A DNA stretch of 64,000 bases from Ananas comosus (taxonomy: Eukaryota > Streptophyta > Magnoliopsida > Poales > Bromeliaceae): assembly GCF_001540865.1 (NCBI RefSeq), contig NC_033626.1:11067446-11131445 (forward strand), read 5' to 3'. Below are positions 31,422-42,744 of the stretch, in pieces; the first letter of the stretch is position 1, and every line of letters begins with the position of its first letter. Both the position numbers and the translations under genes were made by a program. The notes below the pieces were generated by a model. That model was given only the letters and a program-made list of their open reading frames with translations, was not told where the DNA came from and did no database searches.

Positions 31422-33013
31422 TCAACCTGCTACAGGAGCAAGGACATGCTTATTCCAGAAGAATGTACAAATACTTTGCAAACCAAAAAAATCAATACAT
31501 GGGGAGCGGGACGAAAATTGGTCAGACTTAAGTCCATTACCTTAGGCCCAGACATTCAATCAAAACTAACACAGTATCAAAGTTCAAGACAAACAATAAT
31601 TCAAGGATTTTGTATGCTGAGAAAAAGAAAAGGAAATCAAAATACATCAAATCAAATAATAGCAAACTACAGGAAATCAAATGTACATCCTCATTATCCA
31701 ATAAAAGATCAGTTTCCGAAGCTGTAGCTTCATTTTAGACCGTTCAGGTTCAGTTTGTTAGAAATAGGAGCTCCGGACAAAAATGTTACCATTTTATGAC
31801 TTTAGAACATTCTCACCTAGGAAAGTTTTAGGAAAGCACCATGTTCCTTCCTCATTAAGTACTTTACAAGGCCAATCCGGTGCTGAATTCTGAGGACAGC
31901 GGTGGATTAACTTGACAAATTTTTAGCAGGTTTGATGAAGCATAAGGTACCAAAATAATGGCCAGCTGCAGAAGCAAAATAATTATCATTAGCACTGGAG
32001 AAGGGAGAAAAGAGTCAAAGCAGTATCTAAAGCGTAATCTGGGAATGTTTGCCCAAATGCACCAACTTTGATGCTTTACAAGATATGAAAATTCCAAAAG
32101 CACATTAGAACATTCCTTCTCCAATGTTGTGGCAGTTCCTACCACCATTTCATAGAAAGTCTAAAACATTCTGGACTTTTTAGACCCTCTAAAGCATAAA
32201 AGCGAGTGTGTTTGAGTAACACATTTCCAAACTAGTCCTGAATTGTAAAAAAGGAGGAGAAAAGAGGAGGAGAAAAGAGGAGAGACGGAAAGAACAATGA
32301 GACAACAACGGACAAAATTAGCTAAGTGTAAAATAGAAATGCATAAGCAAAAAAGCAAGAGAGGGCAAAGGTGGCAGGTGTCCAAAAGAAACACTTGAAC
32401 CAATTGATCTTCGGTCATATAGAGAGAAAAGGAGACTCAGAATAAGTTTCTTGTCGTAAGATCTCAGCCAAAATCAATATGAATTCATCTAGCCCTCTTT
32501 GGAGTCTTGACTTAGACGGATATATAAACTTGTAGTTCCTATCAATTCCAGCCCCTAACTTCAAAAGAAATAGTGGTAAATATGCCAGCTAAAAACACGA
32601 TTTCTGGGAATTTATTCAGAGAATTATGTAACAATTAATTCAAACCGAACTAGTGCCTTCATGCTGCTGGAGTCATATTCAAATTATTACTTCATAAATA
32701 ATCGGAATATTAGTTTCCCAGGTTGTTTGGTTTTTTTTCTTCGAGGAGAAATTCGGAAACCGCCCTTATTGTAGGGCAAAGTTTCACCCTACAGCTGTGT
32801 GTTTCAGAATGTGGCACTTTGCTACCTAGTAGAAACTATTCTAATTCCGTGAAGACTTGCCATCAAATGCAATAGGCGACTCTTTCATTCCCTAATCTGT
32901 TAAATACCTAATTAATCTAGTTATGATAAGTAATGTTCTTATCATTTTCTCACTTGTAATGAAAAAACAGAGGCGATAAACACAAGCTAGCAAATTGCTA
33001 CAATTTGAACCCC

Positions 33014-33048
<35 letters not shown>

Positions 33049-33423
33049 CCCACAATCATAATAGAACATCAAAATTACTATAGTTCTGATAATAAATCTA
33101 GCAAACAAAGAGGCCTCGAAGGCCTTTCACTCAGATCCTGATCAAATCCGAATGAAAAAACAGATGTTCTACGCGCTAAAGAAGCCATTAATCGTAAAAA
33201 AAAAGAAGTAAATTGAGTGTTGAATCATAAACTCTACTGATAAAAGATGGAATAATTGAGTAGAATAGCTATTAACTGCAAATTGCCCACAACATAACAT
33301 ACAAAAATCCTCACAATTAAAACATCAAAACAACACGGAGGTGCGCTTAATTCACAATTACACAAATTTCCTCAAAAAAAATCACAAAATGTTCGGAAAA
33401 ATCCCTAAAAAAACACATACCGC
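31422..33423 (-). other. Probable 5' UTR intron of the FAR1-related gene
   Basis: A CAG acceptor (31427-31429) precedes the coding exon and a GTATGTG donor sits near 33417-33423 on the minus strand, after a GC-rich leader (33424-33590). No coding exon or transposon is seen. A (CT)n tract lies at 33017-33046. Confidence 0.55.
33017..33046. repeat. (CT)n microsatellite
   Basis: About 14 CT units in the probable leader intron. Confidence 0.95.
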
Positions 33424-33832
33424 AACAGAGAACGGGATCGGAGCTCCGTTTGGATTCCTCTACGCGGCGGCGGAGGGATTGATGATGGGGACGGAGCTCG
33501 CGATGGGGAACGGTCGCGCTCCGCGCCGGAGAGGGCGAGAGGGGGCGAACGTCCCGGTTCCAACGTTAGGGTCTCTCCGCTCGTAGCTTCGCCGCTACAA
33601 AAAAAAAAAACTCGGACGTTTATTGTGACGACTACACTCGACCGTTGGATCTACGATCTGATGATGTATACATGTGATAATCATCGTACTGGTGGATCAA
33701 AAGGAACAAATGCTGAGATAGACACCACTTTGTCCTAAAATTTAATTTTTTTTTCAAATTTTTAGTATTAAAAAAAAAACGCAAGATAAAAATCTAATAC
33801 GAACCCTATAATTTACATTTTTTTTTTTTGAC

Positions 33833-34465
33833 TAAATTACAAAAAACCCTCCTGTAATAATCCGCTTTTTCACTTTTCCCCCCTGACATTTAAAAACCTA
33901 CACTTTGCCCCCTTGTAAAATAAAAAATGTGCACTTCATCCCCTATCGTTAGGATTCCGTTATAAAATATTTTTTTATGTCGAAAATATTCCTCCGCCCT
34001 CTTCCTTGTTGCTTCGCCTCCCTCCGGCTCGCCGCCGTCTTGACGCCTCGCCATCCTCCACTGCCTCGCCCTCGCCTACATCCCCTTCGCCCTCTTCCGC
34101 CACCTCGCCTTCGCCCTCGTTGTCCCTACCTACCTCTCCATCAACACCCATCTCGATTTTCTCCCTATTATCGTCGAAATCGAGGGGCGGCGAGGGTGTA
34201 GGAGGAGAAGGGGAGCAGGTGGAGAAGGAAATGGAGAGAAATCGCGGCCGATTGAGGTGGAAATTACGGCCGATCGAAGGGACGGCTGAGAAAGATGAGG
34301 AAGAAGACGAAAATGGCGATGGGCAAAATGATCATTTTACACACCGTAATCCTCCTGTAAATATTTTTCATTTTACAAAGGGGCAAAGTGTAGGTTTTTA
34401 AATGTCAGAAGGGAAAATTAAAAAAGTGGGTTATTACAGGAAGTATTTTTATAATTTAACTTTTT
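33833..34465. mobile_element. Long-TIR, Mutator-like non-autonomous element
   Basis: Inverted arms of ~100 bp: left CCTGTAATAATCCGCTTTTT followed by TGACATTTAAAAACCTACAC; right, reversed, CCTGTAATAACCCACTTTTT followed by TGACATTTAAAAACCTACAC. The interior is CT- and GC-rich (CTCGCC, CTTCGCC runs). Poly(T)/poly(A) flanks hide the target duplication. No transposase. Confidence 0.75.
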
Positions 34466-34475
34466 TTTTTTTTTT

Positions 34476-34476
34476 N
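34476..34476. other. Single ambiguous base (N) between poly(T) and poly(A)
   Basis: A 15-T run, one N, and an ~18-A run. This looks like an assembly join or unresolved homopolymer. Confidence 0.9.
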
Positions 34477-34993
34477 AAAAAAAAAAAAAAAAAAGCGATA
34501 TTATTTCAAACTCGATGAGTTAGCCTGAATAAGAGCCACTACATTATAAAATAACTTATTAAAACAATTTTTTTGTGTCCATTATAGAATATTATGCAAT
34601 TTTTGATAAACAATTGATGTATTTCTAAAGACTAATAAGTGGCATATTTTTACTGTAATTTTTTTTTCCCAATTTTGTCCACTGGGGGAGTCCAAAAGAG
34701 TAAAATTCAATTTCTTCCAAAATTTAGTGATACATTATTCTATTAGTAAAAGACCACTAGATTAAAATTATAATCTTTTAAGTAAATAAGATATATTTTA
34801 AGGCACAATTTGGAAAGAGTTCGTTCTTTCTCTCATATGGGACATATTTAGGAAAGAAAAAAATAAAACAAATAATTGGATCAGCTTAGAATTTTGCTCG
34901 AACTAAGTAATTACCTTACTGAATCCACCTCGTAATTCCACAACTTTCATAAAATCACCACCATTCAATCAATTTTACTCCTCAACTGTTTTA

Positions 34994-35486
34994 GGATTAA
35001 TTATACAGTTGTCTGTAAATATATCGAATAACAGATATATTCATATAAAATTTAACTTTTTATATTTTTTCCTACAAAAGTCTTAATATTTTTAATATAT
35101 CTCTATTGTTATGATCTATTAGAAAAATATAGTTAATCATAAATAAAATACTTAATTTTGATTAGTGAATGAGGTAAATTAATTCTTTTACTCATCTTAT
35201 ATTATTTGTCATGGTAGAAAGAAAAAATATGACTGTTCAAAATTTTTGAAAGGATATTTTTGTATAATTTCAACTATTAGAATTTTTAAAGAAACATATT
35301 TGTGATAGTAAAAATATCATTTTATTTATTTTCTGTTAAAAAATAAACAATGCTATAACGGTAACAAACTAGATGGACAAATATAAATATCACCGAATTT
35401 TTATAGAGATAAATATACAAAATTTAAACTTTGGAGGGATATATTTGTTATTCGATATAATCATGGGAACTATATGAAATTAATCC
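34994..35486. mobile_element. Possible TIR element (MITE)
   Basis: Left GGATTAATTATACAG..ATATCGAATAACAGATATAT; right, reversed, GGATTAATTTCATATAG..ATATCGAATAACAAATATAT. Flanking 9-mers match poorly (6 of 9). It is a candidate old Mutator-type MITE. Confidence 0.5.
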
Positions 35487-35495
35487 AAAATTTTA

Positions 35496-36211
35496 AAATT
35501 TCTTATCTTTTAAATGACGAGAATTGAAATAAGTTTATCATTAGGCGGTCCACGGATCCACGTGGTGGACACGGGTGCAAGCATAACTTTCCCCGACCTA
35601 GCTGGCAACTATTTACTTGCCTAGTCTCTTTACAAAAAAATTTTCCTGTGAGCCTTTTTGAAAAATATTTCCAATTTAGCCTTATTTTTATATTTTAGAA
35701 AAAAATAATAAGTTAATAATAATTTTTATGTAAATTAATATGTTTTTTTCTTTTCTTTAAAATTAAGTGAATGTAATATGATTTTATATATGAACACTTT
35801 TAAATTATATTGACTTGTATAATAAAATTAAGTACTAATAGTACTAATAAAAAATTATAATTTAGAAATATTATTATTAATAAATAAATTTTTTATTAAC
35901 TGTTTATATAAAAAATTACATTACATTTACTTAATTTTAAAGAAAAAAAAAAATAATCTCCACCTACTTAACATATTAATCAATGTAAAAATTATTAATT
36001 TATTATTTTTTTTCTAATCTATAAAAGTAAGATTAGATTGAGAATATTTTTCAAAAGAAGAGATTAGATTGAGAAAATTATATATTTTTTTAAAGAGGCT
36101 AGACAAGTCAATGAGTCTGCAGCGCACGGCTATTAAAGTGCTTTCCCGAGAAGCCGCGAACAAATAATCTAAAACAAAAAAAAAAGAAAAAAAGAAAAAA
36201 AAGATCAGGCG
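35496..36211. other. AT-rich spacer and FKBP12 5' flank
   Basis: No gene was seen. A purine-rich A/G tract (about 36170-36205) directly precedes the FKBP12 ATG. Confidence 0.4.
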
Positions 36212-36471
36212 ATGGGCGTGGAGAAGCGGATTCTGAAGGCCGGCGAGGGCCCCGAAATCGTGAAGGGCCAACTCGTCACCGTCCACTGCACCGGCTTCGG
36301 TTTGCTCACATTTTCTTCTTATTTATTCCCCTTTTTTTTGTCTATCTAATAATAATTTGTGCTATTTTGTAAAAAGAATATTTGTGGCGTAGCACGAATC
36401 ATCGTTAGCACACAAGATAAAAGGGATTAATGGTTTTTGTTAAAGTTTTTCTCTAGGGTTTGTAATATAGG

Positions 36472-36724
36472 CAAGGATTTAAGTGCCAATCTATGGCACG
36501 ATACAGCCTCCGTGGTGACGTTACAGTTTAAAACTTTTTATTTTTTAAATTAGTAAAGTTAAAATGATTTAATAAAGATACATAATAAGTAATTGAGATA
36601 TTTTGTTGCTAAAAAAAATAAATATTTTATATCATTATTATGCGTTGGTATATTTTTTTTATGTTTTGTTACCGTACTGGTAAATTTTCGGCACGACCTC
36701 ATTGCCACGGGACTTAAATCCTTG
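36472..36724. mobile_element. hAT-type MITE in FKBP12 intron 1 (253 bp)
   Basis: Terminal CAAGGATTTAAGT and ACTTAAATCCTTG. Exact 8-bp target duplication AATATAGG (36464-36471 and 36725-36732). Subterminal GGCACGA/TCGTGCC motifs. A degenerate relative may lie at about 53354-53680. Confidence 0.88.
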
Positions 36725-37094
36725 AATATAGGTTTGGTTTTAATTGAAACCCTAGGCTTATACATTGGAAATAATTTGTAGAGGGAATCAACAAATACCT
36801 AGGAAAGCTATATAGTGCACAATCTTTGTTGTTTTTTTCTTTTTAAAGCGTAAATCCAGTTACTTCTGATTAATGGTTAAAATTTTCATGTTTTAATTTG
36901 TATTGGTTTTGTATTTCTAGAGAGTTCGTGCTATCAGTGGATGTATTTTTGCTGCTGTTTTCAAGTCTTCATCTGAAGCCAATATTTGTAAATTGCGTGC
37001 GAAATTCAATTTTGCTAACGCGATTGTGATTTTCAGCAGGAAAGAAGGGTTCTTGCCGAAAAAGGTTTTGGAGGTAAATGTTCTTCTCCGCACG

Positions 37095-37585
37095 AAAAAA
37101 AAAAAGAGAAAAAAAAAATGTGCTAAGACACTTTGAACTAAAAGTACTTTTGCAAACAGACGCCTGAACTTAAGACACTTTGACACTTTGAACTTAGTAA
37201 AATGTACTAAGACATACTTTGAAGTTACTATTAAACAGCTGTTTTCGTCGCATCTCTTGCACATAATTTTGTGTGATTTCAAGACACATAGAAATCTATT
37301 TTTTCGTTTTATAGTCACGATAATTAAACATCGGGGTTGAAGAACAAAGTGAATATATCGTCTTCATGTGTCAGAATACAAACAAATATATTTCTCTGTC
37401 TTTTTGAAGCTTTACAAGATTGCGGAATACAAAGCAATCATAACCGTTGTAGTAGTAACTGCGATTGAGGAGAGGGCCTATTGAGCTATTTGATAAAGTT
37501 TAGGGGGATCCAATTGTCATAACTTAAAAGTTCAAGCACCTGTTTGCAAAAGCGGTAATGTTCAGGGGGCATTTGTAAATTTTTC
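37095..37585. mobile_element. TIR element (MITE) in the FKBP12 intron
   Basis: Left CTTTTGCAAACAGACGCCTG followed by AACTTAAG; right, reversed, CTTTTGCAAACAGGTGCTTG followed by AACTTTTAAG. The outer limits are uncertain because the left flank is an A/G homopolymer-like run. Confidence 0.6.
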
Positions 37586-38230
37586 TCAAAAGAAAATCGA
37601 TCGAGTGCACGAATATGACATTAGTTCCCTCAATTTCACTTTTCAGCACTAGAGATGCCGGGCAGCAGCCGTTCAGGTTTAGAGTCGGTTTTGGTTCAGT
37701 AATAAAAGGTAGTCTCTTCACACAGTTTGAATATTGAGGATTGATTTTCTTGCGACTTTGCATGGTGAACCATCCATGTCTTTTCAAATTTGCAAGGTAC
37801 TTTTTTTAGGAAATTTGTCAGCGTTCAAATTCTTAAGACTTCTTCGTATGTTAGCTAATATGTTCTCCACGAGGTTTTTTCTTGTTTTGCTTTGTCTTTT
37901 ATTTTTTTACATGCTGCACCACTTATAAATTGTCGTATTATAATAATGAGACGTAAATGTTCTCTAAAGTTGCCTTTTGTTTTCAATTAGTAGAATGTAA
38001 CTGCAAAATCCAGCCGCCACATTACCAAACGCCTTAAGCATTCTGTGATTTTTTTAATCTGAATCTGAATTTTTGTTTCTTATACAAGGTTAGCTCTTCA
38101 AATTGATCTTTAATTAGGTCTTCGATGATCAGATTGTAAAATTGAAAAATAATTGCTTCCGAGTGATGAAAGCAAGTCGGAGTTTTAGAGTGAGCTAGTA
38201 GTATAGCAAGGACAAAAGATGATAACAGTG

Positions 38231-38379
38231 ACAATCGTCCCTTGAGCAAGTGGTAAAGGGCTTGATGGTTGGTATCCAAGATTCCAAGTTCGAAGTCTAA
38301 TTGCTTCATATTTCAAGCTAAGTTCATTTCTAGAGAAAATGAACGAAGCGGGTAGAATGCAACCTTTCTCTCAAAAAAT
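38231..38379 (+). mobile_element. tRNA-derived SINE copy in the FKBP12 intron
   Basis: Full-length family member: AGCAAGTGGTAAAGGGCTTG (A-box region), AGTTCGAAGTC (altered B box), and tail CGAAGCGGGTAGAATGC. Target duplication AGATGATAACAGTG / AGATGAAAACAGTG (13 of 14) at 38217-38230 and 38380-38393. Confidence 0.88.
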
Positions 38380-39321
38380 AGATGAAAACAGTGTATTGCG
38401 CAACTTAGGTCCAATGCCTAAGCATCTACTGCCTATACATGATCTAACCAGAATTGCTATTCCAAGTGATATTTTGCCTACATATCAGATTTTTCATTAG
38501 CTACAGATCTAACTTATTATGGTAGTATTTACAATATTCTTTTGACAGACTTCAAAATGTCAGTTGTGCTTCCCTTGGTGTCTTTATATTCTTGGGTGTT
38601 TGTTTATCTTCTCTGTTGACAAGCAGATGAAACTAACTATTCTTTGAAATACTATATGATGTTTAGATAGCTGCTATTTTCGATGTATATAATGATGTCA
38701 ACAGCTCTTAACATTTCTAGATAAGGTAAGCTTGAACTTTGTAGTAGATTAATGTCATCCAGCTCTTAAGATTTAGGTATTTAACAGAAGATTGTGTTCT
38801 GTATCCTTTAAAAGATTCGTAGGCAAGAACGTCAACTAAACTGATACCTTCTCTCTGTAGGATGGGACGAGGGAGTGATTGGCATGCAGTTGGGGGAAAT
38901 TGCATTTCTTCAGGTAGCGTTCTCAAATACTGAAAAAGCTCTTCCATTTTTGTGCCGCTTTGCATAGACTTGCTAACAGTGTCAATCCATCATCGACCTT
39001 TTTGCATTTCGCAAGTGAGCCTGTTTGATGAACATAATTTGCGAAACACACGTCAGTTTTCTGTCTATCTTAGTGCTTGTTACTCTTCTTAATTTGTGCA
39101 ATGGAACTGCTCCATGTTTTACTCCTGTGACTCCGTTTGGCCTTGTTTATTTCCAATTGTCTAGTTGATTTTAAATCGAGTATTGACCTATTATTCTGAT
39201 TTCACAGTGCACTCCAGATTACGGTTACGGAGCTAATGGATTTCCATTCTGGGGGATTCCACCCAACTCTGATCTGGCATTCGAGGTTGAAGTCCTTCGA
39301 ATTCTTAATGTTCATTCTTGA

Positions 39322-40656
39322 AGTAGTATGCAATTTGATAGGTGGACCTTAAGTTAATAGGTACATGACAAACAATAGTTTTGGCTAGAATGTTAGATGA
39401 CCTTGGCCATCTTATTTTACCATATCATCTTTTTCTTTTCCTTTTATTCTGACATAATATGTGAACAGATGAGCAAAATTTTATGCATTGCATTTTGCTG
39501 CTTTTCTACGGTTAGCTATTTCCTACTTTTCCTCTTGAAAATTCAAGAGTTCACAGGTTTTTGCTGAACTAAATTGCTGCTAAGATTCAGGTAAAGCTGA
39601 AGCAAATAAATGATGTGATGTGAATGCTTGTTTTGTAACTTTGCTCTGTAAACTCCAGAAATGCATCTGAATTGGACAAATAATAAGTCAATATTAAATA
39701 ATTTTATAATGTTTGGAACTGTAAATCTTAGTGAGTTTCTTTTTCTTTTTTTTTTGTATAATAGTATAAACACACAATTCCAATCATCCTCATAATCTCA
39801 GGTTCTTTTTAGATTTAGTTTTAAGTGGTACCAGTTATTCATTGATGAATGCGATTCCTTTTTGAACTTAAAATTGTGTCAAAGTGATCTGCTTAAATCG
39901 AGGTCCGCCTTGCTGGATTAAGTAGATCCCACTCCTTCATCAGCTGCTTAAAAAAGAACGGTATTTTTATATTTGTTTTATATTTAACATTCTTCCTCAC
40001 GCGTGCGTTCGAAATTTTTTGATAGACTCAAAACCCAAAATGTGAATTTAATTAAACATGAAAAAGTTAAATAATAGTAGAAATCTGGCGGGACTGTTCT
40101 GATACCATATTACATGATATCAAACAATCTTTTTTGATTTTCTAACTTTAGCCGAGTGTTGGTTTATTCCGGCCCCATAGCGCTTGAGATGTTTTATTTT
40201 GATATCATGTTAAATTATTTAGAATAATAGCTGGTATTCAGAAACTTAAACAACTAAAGAATAATAATTTTATATTCAACTGATATCCCCTGTTAAGATC
40301 AAAATCTCCTAATACTTCTGGAAGAAAGGGTATTGGTCACAAATTTAGAACTAGTCAACTGGTTGGATTTGGACTTGACCAACTTTATACTAATTGCTTG
40401 GCTGGGTATGAATCAATTCCTACCAAAACCTATTTCATTTCTATTCCTTTCCACTTAGAAGATTTTTTTTTTTTTTTTTTTTTTTCGTTCCACCAATTCT
40501 CGAAAGTTCAGAATTCGAAATTGATAGAAAAGTAAGAATATGGGCCCATGTGTGTAGGCAGGTCGACTCATCAAGTTTCTATTGAAATAGAATCTACACA
40601 AATTTATTTCGAAAATTCATTTTTCAATATCTTTCCTATAATATGACACTTGGATT
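39322..40656. other. Intergenic spacer downstream of FKBP12
   Basis: No gene was seen. Near 40090-40130 a TCTGATACCATATTAC stretch resembles the inverse of an LTR-element primer-binding region, but nothing else supports an element. Confidence 0.4.
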
Positions 40657-40672
40657 GAAAAGATGTAAAATA

Positions 40673-40841
40673 TCCGACCGTCCTTAAAGCAAGTGGCAAA
40701 GGGCTTGGTGGTTGGTACCCGAGACCCAAGTTCGAATCCTAGTTGATTCACATTTCTAGCTAAGTTTATTTCTAAATGAAATAAACGAAGCAGGTAGCGT
40801 GCTACCTATCTCTCAAAAAAAAAAAAAAGAAAAAGAAAAAA
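40673..40841 (+). mobile_element. tRNA-derived SINE, young copy
   Basis: Pol III promoter boxes are intact: A-box-like TGGCAAAGGGC at 40694-40704 and B box GTTCGAATCC at 40730-40739. The tail CGAAGCAGGTAGCGTGCTAC is followed by CTATCTCTC and a long A-rich end. The 16-bp target duplication GAAAAGATGTAAAATA is exact (40657-40672 and 40842-40857). Confidence 0.95.
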
Positions 40842-41069
40842 GAAAAGATGTAAAATACTTGCTCATTTTAATGTTACTGGATGGTGAAAATAATTTATTT
40901 AGCAAAATTCCTCAGCATTGGTATTGTAACAGAGCTGCTTCCACTACTACATCAAATTTCCTAACACCTATTCAATTTTAACAGTTGTATGATATTAATT
41001 TGAACATTTTAATTAAAAAAAATACACAAAAAATCTCTATTTTTTTGAGAATTTCTTTTTAAAAAAATT

Positions 41070-41548
41070 ACTGAAACTTTAAATACCTCCCGTGGTTTCG
41101 CACTTTCTCACTTTAGTACCCTGTGGTTTCAAGTGTATCCGGTTAGTATTCTATAGTTTTGCACTTTCTCACTTTAGTATCCTATGGTTTCAAGTGTATC
41201 CGGTTAGTACTCTATGGTTTTGCACTTTCTCACTTTAGTACTCTGTGGTTTCAAGTGTATCAAGTTAGTATTTTGTGGTTTCGCATTTTCTCACTTTAGT
41301 ACCTTGTGGTTTAATATTTCGTTAAATTATATACCCCGAAGTGGATAATAAAAAGAGAAAATTGAAATCACAGAGTACTAACTTGATACAAAAATAAAAC
41401 CATAGGGTACTAACTTGATATACTTGAAACCATAGAATACTAAAGTAAAAAAGTACGAAAATATAAGATACTAACTTGATATATTTTAAATCATATAGTA
41501 CTAAAATGAGAACGTGCGAAATTATAGGAAGGTATTTGAAGTTTTCCC
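41070..41548. mobile_element. Mutator-type MITE, family A, copy 4, with internal 60-bp expansion
   Basis: The exact 9-bp target duplication AAAAAAATT is at 41061-41069 and 41549-41557. Right end GGTATTTGAAGTTTTCCC. The left arm is expanded to about 3.5 tandem ~60-bp units (41098-41330), each GCACTTTCTCACTTTAGTA plus TGTGGTTTCAAGTGTATC, which makes this copy ~120 bp longer than its relatives. Confidence 0.9.
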
Positions 41549-41771
41549 AAAAAAATTTAGAAAATTCTGCGCCACCGTGTATTGTGGAGTCTCACAAATT
41601 CTAGATGGCTTGTGCGCGGCGTGGACTCGCGGGATGGTGGAGCCCACACGGAACACCCCCCCTCGGCGACGCGGCGTATTATAGCGATGTGCGCCGGTGG
41701 TGATGCTGAGCCCAGGAGGTTCCTTTTATGGGCTTTTTCGCGCGCGCGGGCGCGCTTTTCGACAACGGAGC

Positions 41772-41956
41772 CACGTGGCGAACGGGTGGAAGGACCATTG
41801 ACGCGTGCGGGGCCCACATAAGTGAGCGTCCTGTGATCCGGCACGCTTTTGCGTCGCTCTCCCCGCTGATTTGTTGATCCTATGATTCGCAGAACCGAAT
41901 GGACGGCCCTTGTTGATTCGGGCGATGCTCCACCGTCTCCCCACGTGTGCCACGTG
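41772..41956 (+). promoter_or_regulatory. G-box cluster upstream of the mitochondrial carrier gene
   Basis: CACGTG at 41772-41777, 41942-41947 and 41951-41956, the last two arranged as a close pair (CCACGTGTGCCACGTGG). They lie 500-690 bp upstream of the TATA box. ABRE/G-box-type regulation is inferred from motif only. Confidence 0.55.
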
Positions 41957-42454
41957 GAGATCACCCGGCGTTTAAATATCTCTACACAAAATTAAATATT
42001 GTAACGAAACTTCTGGGCCCCCACCCCGTAGCCCGTGTAACATCGACACGTCATCTGTAGCGGGGCCCACAAGGGTCAATCCCTAGTGGGCGGGGATTCG
42101 AACAGATTCCGTGGGGGTACAGAGCCACCCACATCTTGTGGACTTGGGGTCCGGCCGCGGCGCATCGTCAGCCGTCCGATCATCCGAATAAACCAACTCT
42201 CAAGATCCGACGCTCCAAAAGCACCGGACCCAGTTATTCGAAACCCTAATTAGGGTTCATGGAATAATCGCTAGGGCATCCGAAGAGCCGCGTCGTGGCT
42301 AAGCAAGTAGGGGAGGTCCTCAAAATGAAAAAGCAAAAAGTACGAATAATATAAATTGAGTATTAAATAATTAAATACTACCTTCACCAGGAAAAACCCT
42401 CCCTTGGTGTTCCGACTCCATTTCGACTCCCCTTCCTATTAGGATCGATGGACC

Positions 42455-42462
42455 TATAAATA
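42455..42462 (+). promoter_or_regulatory. TATA box of the mitochondrial carrier gene
   Basis: TATAAATA lies 283 bp upstream of the ATG, followed by a CT-rich leader. This implies a 5' UTR of roughly 250 nt. Confidence 0.65.
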
Positions 42463-42744
42463 CGGTTCTCTCTCCCTCCTCTCGAACTCGTCTTCAACAA
42501 AGAGGAAAACCCTAGCTTATGTCTCAGCGAGCAAGCGTCCCACACTCCGCCTCTATAGCCTTCGCTCGCCATTCCCATCTCCTGGTCTCCAGTGAGATGA
42601 ACCCTAACTCCAACTGGTAGCGGCAAAGAAGTTTCATTGCTTTGATCTAAGATTTCTCTCGATCCTCTTCGAGAGTTCGAGATCTCCGGTCCCTTTCTTT
42701 TGATCACAGCAAGAAGAATATTTTTATAAGAAAAAAAAAGTGAG

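Larger units (their letters stand above)
36212..39321 (+). pseudogene. FKBP12: FKBP12-type peptidyl-prolyl isomerase gene, probably decayed
   Basis: FKBP12 is the small cytosolic FK506/rapamycin-binding prolyl isomerase of ~112 aa. Five pieces are recognisable: exon 1 (36212-36299) MGVEKRILKAGEG..VTVHCTGF; exon 2 (37040-37073) KKGSCRKRFW, matching the usual KDGDLSQKFW; a third piece at ~37756-37797 (TLHGEPSMSFQICK, matching TKDxGQxPFSFQIGK); exon 4 (38861-38913) GWDEGVIGMQLGEIAFLQ; exon 5 (39208-39321) [20 protein letters not shown]..., with stop. The third piece lacks a good acceptor (TTCTTGCG where TTGCAG is expected), its end phase does not fit exon 4, and the usual GKGxVIK ligand-pocket stretch is missing or reduced to a remnant near 38079-38088. 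Joining exons 1, 4 and 5 stays in frame and would give an 84-aa truncated protein. Introns hold a hAT-type MITE, another MITE and a SINE. Confidence 0.75.

Noticed and set aside
40730..40739. B-box GTTCGAATCC suggesting tRNA genes (also at 47087 and 50481)
   Set aside because: Each sits in a SINE with a shared tail, poly(A) and target duplication. No cloverleaf with paired acceptor stem is formed.
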